Assembly: GCA_017438845.1 (NCBI GenBank)
Contig: JAFRUO010000021.1
Coordinates: 1-64,000 of the forward strand
Source of the DNA: Clostridia bacterium
GTDB lineage: Bacteria > Bacillota > Clostridia > Oscillospirales > Acutalibacteraceae
Direction: 5' to 3'
DNA: 64,000 bases
Each line of letters opens with the position of its first letter. The first letter of the stretch is position 1. This document shows, one piece after another, positions 41,343 through 48,860 of this stretch. A program made the translations under genes and the position numbers. Under the pieces are notes generated by a model. It did not search any database. It was not told where the DNA came from and worked only from the letters and a program-made list of their open reading frames with translations.

Positions 41343-42437
41343 TTATTGTTCAATCTTTATTTGAACAAGTTCGTTAATTTTTGAGTTGATTTCATTTTTT
41401 ATATAATCAATAGTGGCATACTTATTTGCAAGTTCTTTTTGCTTCAAAAAATCAATATCTCCTTCATTGTTAATTGGAAACGGCACTTTTATATCCAGTT
41501 TTTTAATCATAGTGCTATTGATTTTTGTATATTCATTTTTTCCGTTTATACCCATACGTCCTTTTTTGTTTGCTCTAAAAATAGGCTCTAAATACCATTT
41601 CAAATAATCTATACAAATTGTTTCTTTGTACTTATCAATTATTGAAATAACACATCTATCGCCGTTAATTGAAAATTTTCCATCAATTATTGTGATAAAT
41701 CCGGCACAACCATTTTTCGAGTAAGTTAAGTAACGCCCACAATAATCATAACTGTTCATGTAAGCAAATGGTTTATTGTTGTTTGCAGAATAGACTGGAA
41801 TATCGCCTATATTGTTGTTACACCATTCAATCGTATATTTTGAATTACCATTATGATGCTTAATGATATCATTAAGTGACAGTTCTTTTGTAGGCACATC
41901 ATTTTCAAGGTTTAATTGAACATTTTGGCTTTCCAGTTCTTTCATTTTTTTGCACAATTTGCGCTTCAACAAATAGACAGTCTCATGTTTTTCAGCCATT
42001 TCTTTCTGGGAATTAATATCATAAATACCCTCTTCTTTAATTGGTACGGGTATTTCAATATTCTTTATTCTGTTAAAATGTAAAGATGGTACATCTCCAC
42101 GTTTTACATTTTCATAGAAAACAGGCTGAAGTATATATTTAAAATAAACCATGTATAAATTGTCCTTAATAGGCTTGAGTATGGTTCTGTGTCCTCCTAT
42201 GCAATAGCCTTCATCTTGTATGTATTCTAAAGTGCCTGCTTTTTCACCATCTGTAGTAAATGTCAGATTTGGTTCTGTATAGTCTGCATGATCCACTTTA
42301 CCAAAAACACCTATTGTTGTTCCGGTATAAACTACATACTTACCGCTATGATCATTGCAATATGACTTTGTATACTTGGAATTGCCATTTATAGGTTTAA
42401 ACAAATCCCCAATTTTCACATTTATAGTTTTAGGCAT
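41343..42437 (-). CDS. Restriction-modification specificity subunit (two TRDs)
   Basis: 364 residues from the ATG at 42437 with a perfect CAAGGAGGCTATAGA site. Two homologous halves: NVKIGDLFKPINGNSKYTKSYCND and SLNDIIKHHNGNSKYTIEWCNN each start a target-recognition domain followed by a helical spacer (e.g. KRKLCKKMKELESQNVQL). S subunits with two such domains read a bipartite DNA target. It overlaps the restriction-methylase stop by 16 bp and should assemble with it. Confidence 0.9.
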   Translation of the reverse strand: MPKTINVKIGDLFKPINGNSKYTKSYCNDHSGKYVVYTGTTIGVFGKVDHADYTEPNLTFTTDGEKAGTLEYIQDEGYCIGGHRTILKPIKDNLYMVYFKYILQPVFYENVKRGDVPSLHFNRIKNIEIPVPIKEEGIYDINSQKEMAEKHETVYLLKRKLCKKMKELESQNVQLNLENDVPTKELSLNDIIKHHNGNSKYTIEWCNNNIGDIPVYSANNNKPFAYMNSYDYCGRYLTYSKNGCAGFITIIDGKFSINGDRCVISIIDKYKETICIDYLKWYLEPIFRANKKGRMGINGKNEYTKINSTMIKKLDIKVPFPINNEGDIDFLKQKELANKYATIDYIKNEINSKINELVQIKIEQ

Positions 42438-44518
42438 TCTATAGCCTCCTTGTAATCCTTTAAATCGCACTTTAATTCTTCGATAAAGGTTTGAAATTCA
42501 GACAATGTCATTTGATTTTCAGCTCGCTTAAATCCGAGTTTAATTTTTTCTTCATCACTCCAGAAATTATCGATATTCCAATTCCCATTTGCAGGGAATT
42601 TGCTTATGTCCAACAGCTTCATTTTGCCATCACCATCAAACCAGGTTTTATGAGGCTCCTGAATATTGTTTTTATCGTCAAGTGCACGGTAAAGATTATA
42701 ATTGACAACCGCATTGTGTAAATCGTTATTATCTGGGGTGTCGAATCTATAAACATCTAATGTTTCGCCTATACTTTTACAAATATAAGTAAACACTTTA
42801 TAATCCTGAACTTTTCCATTAAGAATATCGTCTTCTGACTTTTTCGTAACAGTAAAAATATATGTCTTTTTGGGGGTATTGAAAAAGCTATTAATAGGCA
42901 AAGATATAATACTTTCAATATAGCACTCTTTTAATATCAGTTCTTTAAGCGATGTGTTTCCGAGATTTGTAAATATTCCATCTGGAAGTACGATATTTGC
43001 TGTTCCTCCATATTTCAAGGATTTAATAATCCACTCTAAGAACAAGCTTTCAACACCCATTCCATTAGCCGAATAGTATGTAGTTTCTTTTGCCAATCTT
43101 GAAATTGTTGCATCCTGATAATAGGGTGGGTTAGCTAATATCAGGTTGTACTTATTCTCTTCTAAAAAGCCCAGGGTGCCCAACGCTGTTTTGCTTGAAA
43201 CAAACACCTTATTCAATAAATTGTCCGAAAGGTATTTTACATCTTTTAAGGTGTTATTATCCTTGAAAAGCTTTGACATATAAATAAGCATATTTGCTTT
43301 TGCAAGTATTGTTGTAATATCACTTTCTTGCCCTGACATTTGCTTTTCAAAGCCAAACAGTTCAATATTTGAGTATAATTTGCCATCTTTCATTGAAAAT
43401 TCAACAGCGGAAGCTGTTGCAGCCTCTAAAAGAAATTTCCCTACGCCCGAAGCAGGATCACATATTTTCATTCCTGGAGAAATAGTAACCATATTTACCA
43501 TTTCTCTAACTATTTTAAGCGGTGTAAAAAACTGTCCCATACCAGACTTTTCATCACTGTTTTTCATGAATGTTTCAAAAAGCTTTGATTTAAAGTCCTT
43601 GCTAATATTTATAAATTTTCCATTCTTCTTTTCGTATGAAGCAAACTCATCCAATATGTTTTTAAAGCATAACGCGTGGGAGTCTTCTTCCACATAATGA
43701 CCGTCTTCACCTTTTTTTGCATGGAATATTTGACCATTAACTATAGTAGTTCCATCCTCGCCTGCAGGAAATAATAATTGCAATTGAGCTCTTGGACCCT
43801 CGAGATACTTTCCTAGAATATCCGCATCTGTCATTTTTTCTTTTCCAGTCTTCTGATATAAACTGTATACATAATCAAAAGAATTCGCATCTTTTAAAAC
43901 ATTTATATCACTCAGATACTTAAAAAGAAACACTTCAACAAAAGTATACAAAGCCATTTTTGATGATGCAAATGTCATTCTTTTTAGAATTCTTGCTATT
44001 TTTTTAGCCAAGTCTGTTGGGTCAATATCTTCCGTTTTAAGGATAGCATCATTTGTATCGGAAACAGAAAGAGATACCAAATCAATAAAATCCGCCAGTT
44101 TTCTTGACTCACTTTTAGGCTTTATTTCTCTTTTTATTTGATTACCATTGTCGTCAACTATAAAGTTTTTAGTCTGTGGATTTATCCACAAGAATTCGTT
44201 TCCATCTGTAACAACATAAATTTTAGCATTTAATTCTTTTGCTACATGTAATTCCTGCTTAATTGCTTTTTCTTTCTTTTTATCAGAATTAAACTCTTCT
44301 GGTAACTTAAATTCAATAAAAACGATAACTTCCTTGTTTTTGTTGACAATCAAAACATCGGGCTTTTTGCCAGTATACTTTGTAACTCTAACAGCATTTA
44401 TCTTTTTTGATGTCACCAAATCATTAATAGTTGTAGCCCCGAGGCTCAAACAAGTGTATTTATCAAGAATTGTAACCGGTGTTGAATATAATGCATCCTG
44501 TAATGTTTGTTCTGACAT
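42422..44518 (-). CDS. BcgI-like fused restriction nuclease / N6-adenine methyltransferase
   Basis: 698 residues. Residues about 40-75 hold a PD-(D/E)XK core (KKPDVLIVNK then VIVFIEFKLPEE: Asp54, Glu69, Lys71), i.e. a nuclease-like N-domain. Residues about 170-200 form the HsdM-type helical bundle (FASSKMALYTFVEVFLF). The methylase domain has GMGQFFTPLKIVREMV (near 322), CDPASGVGKFLLEAA (SAM motif I, near 350) and LILANPPYY (motif IV, near 462). With a separate S subunit and no HsdR, this matches type IIB/IIG (BcgI-like) systems rather than classic type I. The ATG lies one base after the regulator gene stop. Confidence 0.82.
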   Translation of the reverse strand: MSEQTLQDALYSTPVTILDKYTCLSLGATTINDLVTSKKINAVRVTKYTGKKPDVLIVNKNKEVIVFIEFKLPEEFNSDKKKEKAIKQELHVAKELNAKIYVVTDGNEFLWINPQTKNFIVDDNGNQIKREIKPKSESRKLADFIDLVSLSVSDTNDAILKTEDIDPTDLAKKIARILKRMTFASSKMALYTFVEVFLFKYLSDINVLKDANSFDYVYSLYQKTGKEKMTDADILGKYLEGPRAQLQLLFPAGEDGTTIVNGQIFHAKKGEDGHYVEEDSHALCFKNILDEFASYEKKNGKFINISKDFKSKLFETFMKNSDEKSGMGQFFTPLKIVREMVNMVTISPGMKICDPASGVGKFLLEAATASAVEFSMKDGKLYSNIELFGFEKQMSGQESDITTILAKANMLIYMSKLFKDNNTLKDVKYLSDNLLNKVFVSSKTALGTLGFLEENKYNLILANPPYYQDATISRLAKETTYYSANGMGVESLFLEWIIKSLKYGGTANIVLPDGIFTNLGNTSLKELILKECYIESIISLPINSFFNTPKKTYIFTVTKKSEDDILNGKVQDYKVFTYICKSIGETLDVYRFDTPDNNDLHNAVVNYNLYRALDDKNNIQEPHKTWFDGDGKMKLLDISKFPANGNWNIDNFWSDEEKIKLGFKRAENQMTLSEFQTFIEELKCDLKDYKEAIECLKL

Positions 44519-44519
44519 A

Positions 44520-44894
44520 TTATTTCTCCTTTTTTATCAATGAATTAAGAATCGTATTCCATTTTTTATCAGGAATATCGTTGTTTGTAGCAAATTCAAT
44601 CAACTCAATGAAGTTATCATGCGAAAGAATGTATTCTATCTGATTATCCGGTAAAGTCCTTCTGTCTGCCGATGCAGCTAAAATGAACTTTCTTTTTCGT
44701 TCATCTTTTAGATCAAGCTTTTCAATAAGTTTGTCTAAATCTTCTTTCTTAGGAGGAGAGTTATTTTTACCATTCTCTATATTGCTAATATATTGAGTGG
44801 ATTTTTTGATTTCTAATGCAAGTTCGCTTTGACGATAACCAGCACTTTGTCGAAATTCTTTTAATAAAATGCCGAACTCACTCGGATGATTCAT
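44520..44894 (-). CDS. XRE-type controller of the restriction-modification operon
   Basis: 124 residues from the ATG at 44894 (AAAGGAGGAGAACT upstream). N-terminal helix-turn-helix: GYRQSELALEIKKSTQYISNIENGKNN, then a helical C-terminal half with RKRKFILAAS. Placed first in the operon directly before the restriction-methylase, it is likely a C-type controller. A 30-bp perfect palindrome overlaps its promoter. Confidence 0.82.
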   Translation of the reverse strand: MNHPSEFGILLKEFRQSAGYRQSELALEIKKSTQYISNIENGKNNSPPKKEDLDKLIEKLDLKDERKRKFILAASADRRTLPDNQIEYILSHDNFIELIEFATNNDIPDKKWNTILNSLIKKEK

Positions 44895-44914
44895 AGTTCT
44901 CCTCCTTTCCACGG

Positions 44915-44970
44915 TATTAAATAAATAAATTTATTTATTTAATACTATCATAATATGCACAGATTGTCAA
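44915..44970 (-). promoter_or_regulatory. R-M operon promoter with 30-bp perfect palindrome
   Basis: On the minus strand TTGACA (44965-44970), 17-bp spacer, TAGTAT (44942-44947). A perfect 30-bp palindrome of A and T with one central TTAA-type core per arm spans 44915-44944 and overlaps the -10 by 3 bp. It is the likely operator of the XRE protein. Confidence 0.7.
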
Positions 44971-44981
44971 TCCATTTGAAA

Positions 44982-45021
44982 CAAAAAGCAGTTGGTGACC
45001 GATGTCATCAACTGCTTTTTG
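44982..45021. terminator. Bidirectional terminator
   Basis: CAAAAAGCAGTTG ... CAACTGCTTTTTG, 13-bp perfect stem, 14-nt loop. It insulates the R-M operon from the DUF6809/tnpV genes upstream of it. Confidence 0.8.
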
Positions 45022-45022
45022 T

Positions 45023-45286
45023 TTATGATACTGCTGCTATCATTAGTTGGGTGGCAAGCTTAAAGCCGGATTTGAAGGCGTCGAGCTCGGTTTGGGTGGA
45101 AAGCTCGTCCACGCTCGTGGTGTAGCGTTCTAACAAATCCTTCTGCTCAAGAGTGAAGTCCTTGGTTAGGCGTTCTTGGTTGCTGTTCACTAACCTGATA
45201 GCGTCTTTATAGTATGGGTTATTCTCAATATGGTTGAATTCATGCGGCGAGAGATTGCCGTGCCAGATTTCTTCAAAAATATCCAT
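45023..45286 (-). CDS. DUF6809-like small protein
   Basis: 87 residues beginning MDIFEEIWHGNLSPHEFNHI with NSNQERLTKDFTLEQKDLLERY and ending FKSGFKLATQLMIAAVS. This is the pattern of short helical proteins (DUF6809) found in clostridial mobile elements next to regulators. Function unknown. A GGAGAATAA ribosome site precedes the start. Confidence 0.7.
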   Translation of the reverse strand: MDIFEEIWHGNLSPHEFNHIENNPYYKDAIRLVNSNQERLTKDFTLEQKDLLERYTTSVDELSTQTELDAFKSGFKLATQLMIAAVS

Positions 45287-45295
45287 TTATTCTCC

Positions 45296-45688
45296 TTATG
45301 CATTGTATATCACTTCTTGGTTCACGATTTCTCGTGCCTGATTTGCTATGTCGTTCATCGCCTGCGTCCAAGCAAACGGGTTTTCTGCTTTCATTTGCTC
45401 GGTTACGCCCTGTATCTCGGCAAGCTGCTTTACCAGTCTGTCGTACATTTTCTCTGCTCTAATATCCACCTCGTGAAGATGCGTGTTCAGACTACAGCTC
45501 GTCTTCAGAGTGGTGTATAACACCTTGCGGTGTTTCTTTATGTAATCAAGGTGGCGCAAGCCCCATTTGCCTATTTCATACTGCGTTTCGGTTGACACGA
45601 GATTTGGCAGCAGCACGCCGTTTACTTCTGTGTAATCGTATAAGCTCTTGCCTTTCCTCGTATTCCTCGAGCCATCGTTTTGGCGCAT
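45296..45688 (-). CDS. tnpV: TnpV-like transposon protein (copy 1)
   Basis: 130 residues from the ATG at 45688 (GGAGG ten bases before). TEVNGVLLPNLVSTETQYEIGKWGLRHLDYIKKHRKVLYTTL and KQLAEIQGVTEQMKAENPFAWTQAMNDI match the TnpV family of Tn4451-type elements. The precise role of TnpV is unknown. It overlaps the C-terminal frame of the second TnpV-like gene by 113 bp. Confidence 0.85.
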   Translation of the reverse strand: MRQNDGSRNTRKGKSLYDYTEVNGVLLPNLVSTETQYEIGKWGLRHLDYIKKHRKVLYTTLKTSCSLNTHLHEVDIRAEKMYDRLVKQLAEIQGVTEQMKAENPFAWTQAMNDIANQAREIVNQEVIYNA

Positions 45689-46067
45689 ATTTTTTATCCT
45701 CCAGTAATAATGATTGTCTTGTGTATAAGATTTCCTTGTTGAGCACTTGTACTGCTTCGGCATCTGCTTGGGTGAAAAGCTTATCCCACTTATCATAGTT
45801 TCTCTTTTTCAAGGCGGGCGTTATCTTTAAGCGCTTCGTGTTTTCCTTCATCAGCTCTTGGTAGCGTTTATCCGCCTTTGCCTCAATCATTTCGAGATAC
45901 GGAAACATTGAGTGGTCGCACATCATATCCTCATACGCTTCCGGCTCGTTTACATACAGAAAATAGGAGTGCCTCCTGCCCCACATTCCAATCTTCGGCT
46001 GCTCTAATTCTGCATCGGGATTTTCCAAATCAATATCCCTGAAATTGACGTTGTTATGTATTATCAT
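45576..46067 (-). CDS. TnpV-like transposon protein (copy 2)
   Basis: 163 residues. PKIGMWGRRHSYFLYVNEPEAYEDM and FPYLEMIEAKADKRYQELMKENTKRLK align with the GKWGLRHLDYIKKH and VDIRAEKMYDRLVKQLAEIQG parts of the neighbouring TnpV protein. Its last about 38 codons overlap the start of that gene in another frame, an unusual overlap that may reflect fusion, duplication or translational coupling. GGAGG precedes the start. It is the last element gene before the right attachment site. Confidence 0.7.
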   Translation of the reverse strand: MIIHNNVNFRDIDLENPDAELEQPKIGMWGRRHSYFLYVNEPEAYEDMMCDHSMFPYLEMIEAKADKRYQELMKENTKRLKITPALKKRNYDKWDKLFTQADAEAVQVLNKEILYTRQSLLLEDKKYAPKRWLEEYEERQELIRLHRSKRRAAAKSRVNRNAV

Positions 46068-46181
46068 TTTTTACCTCCTTGTTAGCTTTGGACCATAAAG
46101 TCATATAAGGCGCAAATCCTCCTTTCTCTAGTATTTATGCGGTTTTTCGTCTGTTGCCTTATGAGTCCATACTAACATGGA

Positions 46182-46185
46182 CAGG
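46182..46185. other. Right attachment site (attR) in spoVAD
   Basis: CAGG at the end of the element; gene side to the right (MGAAMAP codons). The element end next to it is a palindrome GTCCAT-actaac-ATGGAC (46165-46182). Confidence 0.8.
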
Positions 46186-46806
46186 TGCCATGGCGGCGCC
46201 CATATTGTTGGCGTCGGTTATGCCGAGGTCGTAAATTTTCCCGAAGCTTACCGCCGTAACGCACGGTCGGTCCGAGCGATGTGCGCTGAGTATATCCGCC
46301 CCTGCTCCCGTTACCGTTCTCTGCGCGCTTTGCGGTCTTTGTCCGCCGTATTCAAGCGGCATACGAAACTGTCTTTCCGCCGTGCAGAAGTGCGACGAGG
46401 TCACTGCCGCACAGAATTTCGAAGCTCCGCAGCCGGTAAGTATCGCCGCAAGTCCGAGGCTCAGCGCCATAGTCGAGCACGCCCCGAAAACTCCGAGATA
46501 CGCCGCTTCGCTCCCCCGAAGGGAAAAGCTCGAAGCGGTGAGCTGGTTGAGTAAATCCCCTGCTATTACGGTATCAGCCTGTTCTTCGCTTATCCCTGCC
46601 TTGTCAAGAGCACGCCTGAGCGCGTCCTTTTGCAGGGCGCTTTCCGACTTTTCAAAGCTTTCCTCGCCGAGTGTATCATCCTTGAACACGAAATCAAACT
46701 CAGCCGAAAGCGGTCCCTCGCCCTCTGTTTTGCCGACCACTGCGGCGTGCGACAGTATCGAGGGCTTTTCGTTTAAAACAATTGTCGACTTTCCCTGTCT
46801 TGTCAT
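46182..46806 (-). pseudogene. spoVAD: SpoVAD, N-terminal half (split gene)
   Basis: The first 208 codons of stage V sporulation protein AD from the ATG at 46806 (GGGTGAT upstream). Markers: MTRQGKSTIVLNEKPSILSHA, VIAGDLLNQLTASSF, GVFGACSTMALSLGLA with the thiolase-fold Cys, TSSHFCTAERQFRMPLEYGGQRP and LGITDANNMGAAMAP. After MAP it runs into element DNA and stops seven codons later. The partner half is at 23903-24304. No spoVAC gene lies next to it; the upstream neighbour is the divergent hydrogenase operon. Confidence 0.93.
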
Positions 46807-46943
46807 TTTATCACCCGGTTTTATTTTTAACGGCGAATGAAGAATTATGCAAAAGCGCTCCCCGAAAATGCGAGGATACGTGTGCGGCTCATATTGTGCA
46901 TTTTTCACATAAAACGTCATATTAAGTCGGTAATGTTTCAAGA

Positions 46944-46972
46944 TTGTTTTTATAAGGAATTTAATATATAAT
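46944..46972 (+). promoter_or_regulatory. Promoter of the hydrogenase operon
   Basis: TTGTTT (46944-46949), 17-bp spacer, TATAAT (46967-46972), 55 nt before the start codon. No clear Rex or FNR site was identified. Confidence 0.65.
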
Positions 46973-47027
46973 TATAATAATAAACAGATGTTTATATATT
47001 AAGTTTAAATAGAGGAAGGAAGAGCTT

Positions 47028-48860
47028 ATGGCAAGACAAAAAATTCAGTCTGTTTCCCGTGCGGAGGCTACCGTTGACAGACTGTACGAGGAACTCGGAA
47101 GCCGTGTTAATGCGGTTTCCACGAACTCCTGCCCGATTGACGTTGCGCTCGGCTTTGTAAGGCTGTGCCACTCACAGTCGTGCGGAAAATGTACGCCCTG
47201 CCGTGTAGGACTCGGTCAGCTTGCAACGCTGATTGAAAGCGTGCTTGACGGAGAGGCTGACGAGGGAACCGTTGACCTGATTGAAAAAACCGCCCGTGCA
47301 ATTTATCTTTCGGCGGATTGCGCTATCGGCTACGAAGCGGCTAACATGGTGCTTGTAAGCGTACAGGGCTTCAGGGACGACTTTGTTTCGCACATTAAAA
47401 ACGGAAAGTGTATGTGCAGCTTCGACCGTCCCGTGCCGTGCGTTACACGCTGTCCTGCCAATGTGGACGTGCCGGGCTATATCGCCCTTGCGGCTGCGGG
47501 CAGACCCGAGGACGCCGTCAGGCAAATCAGGAAGGACAACCCCTTCCCCACCGCCTGCGCGCTTATCTGCGAGCATCCCTGTGAAAATTACTGCCGCCGT
47601 CAAATGATTGACGACCCCGTAAACATAAGAGGAATCAAGCGCTATGTCTGCGACAGGGCAGGCGTTGTCCCCGCCCCCGAATGTATGCCTTCTACGGGCA
47701 AAAGGGTCGCCGTAATCGGCGGAGGCCCCAGCGGTCTTACCTGTGCATATTACTTACAGCTTATGGGACATCAGACTACCGTGTTTGAGGAAAAGCAGTA
47801 CCTCGGCGGTATGCTCCGTTACGGCATTCCGAATTACCGCCTTCCCAGGGAAAGGCTTCAGAGCGACATCGACTGCATTCTTTCCACGGGCGTTGAGGTA
47901 AAGCTTAACACGAGGGTTGACTCAGCCGAGGATTTAGGCGAAATCGCAAAAAGCTACGACGCGCTTTATATCGCCATCGGCGCTCATAAGGACAAGAAAA
48001 TCGGGCTGGAAAACGAGGACGCCGACGGAGTAATTTCCGAAGTGGAAATGCTCAAGGCTATCGGTGACGGTAACTATCCCGACTACACGGGCAAAAAGGT
48101 AGTTGTTATCGGAGGCGGCAACGTTGCAATGGACTGCACAAGAACTGCCGTAAGAGCAGGCGCAGACAAGGTCAGCGTCGTTTACCGCCGCAGAATTGCC
48201 GACATGACTGCGCTTGAGGAGGAAATCTTCGGCGCACAGGCAGAGGGTGCGGAAATCCTTGAGCTTGTCGCCCCGTCAAGAATAGAAAAGGACTCGGACG
48301 GTAAACTGAAGGGTCTTTGGGTCAACAGGCAGATGATAGGCGAATTTAAGCGCGGCAGACCCGCCCCCGTCGACGCAGGCGAAAGCGAGGAGCTTATTGA
48401 ATGCGACATTCTCGTTGTTGCGGTCGGTCAGGCTATCGACAGCGACCGCTTTGCGGAATACGGACTGCCGAGGAAATGGGACCAGATTGACGCAGACGGC
48501 TTTGCGATGATAGTCGGAATGGACGGAGTTTTCTCCGGCGGCGACTGCGCTACCGGCCCTGCCACCGTAATTAAGGCGATTGCCGCAGGAAAAGCGGCGG
48601 CGGCAAACATAGACGAATATCTCGGCTTTAACCACATAATCGAAAGCGGCGTGGAGGTTCCCAAGGCGAGAGTTTACGACCGCAAGCCCTGCGGAAGAGT
48701 CAACATGAGGGAACAGGAAGCAGGAGAAAGAAACAGAAGCTTTGAACCGTTTGAAAACGGTATGAGCGATAAGGAGGCTATGCAGGAGGCTAACCGCTGT
48801 CTGCGTTGCGACCACTTCGGCTACGGCTGCTTCAGAGGAGGTAGAATATCAAAATGGTAA
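47028..48860 (+). CDS. NuoF-C/GltD fusion: hydrogenase-associated flavin oxidoreductase
   Basis: 610 residues. Residues 1-125 match the C-terminal iron-sulfur region of NuoF/HydB (SCGKCTPCRVG, then CAIGYEAAN) but without the preceding NAD/FMN domain. Residues about 130-590 are GltD/NfnB-like: CVTRCPANVDVPGYIA and ICEHPCENYCRR (two [4Fe-4S] sites), VAVIGGGPSGLTCAYY (FAD) and VVVIGGGNVAMDCTRTAVRAGADKV (NAD(P)H), then GVFSGGDCATGPATVI. The C-terminus has RCLRCDHFGYGC. It should pass electrons between NAD(P)H and the adjacent HydA; flavin-based bifurcation is possible. It overlaps hydA by 7 bp. Confidence 0.85.
   Translation: MARQKIQSVSRAEATVDRLYEELGSRVNAVSTNSCPIDVALGFVRLCHSQSCGKCTPCRVGLGQLATLIESVLDGEADEGTVDLIEKTARAIYLSADCAIGYEAANMVLVSVQGFRDDFVSHIKNGKCMCSFDRPVPCVTRCPANVDVPGYIALAAAGRPEDAVRQIRKDNPFPTACALICEHPCENYCRRQMIDDPVNIRGIKRYVCDRAGVVPAPECMPSTGKRVAVIGGGPSGLTCAYYLQLMGHQTTVFEEKQYLGGMLRYGIPNYRLPRERLQSDIDCILSTGVEVKLNTRVDSAEDLGEIAKSYDALYIAIGAHKDKKIGLENEDADGVISEVEMLKAIGDGNYPDYTGKKVVVIGGGNVAMDCTRTAVRAGADKVSVVYRRRIADMTALEEEIFGAQAEGAEILELVAPSRIEKDSDGKLKGLWVNRQMIGEFKRGRPAPVDAGESEELIECDILVVAVGQAIDSDRFAEYGLPRKWDQIDADGFAMIVGMDGVFSGGDCATGPATVIKAIAAGKAAAANIDEYLGFNHIIESGVEVPKARVYDRKPCGRVNMREQEAGERNRSFEPFENGMSDKEAMQEANRCLRCDHFGYGCFRGGRISKW

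Larger units (their letters stand above)
24301..46185. mobile_element. 21.9-kb integrated mobilizable element splitting spoVAD
   Basis: Bounded by CAGG at 24301-24304 and 46182-46185; removing 21,881 bp leaves one intact spoVAD frame. Contents are AT-rich relative to both flanks and include a large serine recombinase (32313-34001), a MobC-like gene and oriT-like palindromes, TnpV-like genes near the right end, a sigma factor and a defence/toxin cargo. The gene set is reminiscent of Tn4451-type (TnpX/TnpV) elements. The recombinase is in the middle rather than at an end, so nested or accreted elements are possible. Confidence 0.88.

Noticed and set aside
24301..46185. Claim of programmed excision during sporulation
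   Set aside because: The frame logic permits it, but the sequence alone gives no evidence of timing, and excision in a forespore gene would be permanent; kept only as a question.
46159..46941. A complete 260-residue gene
   Set aside because: It is the N-terminal half of SpoVAD running into element DNA; the upstream 45 codons are non-homologous and the ATG at 46806 fits the family.
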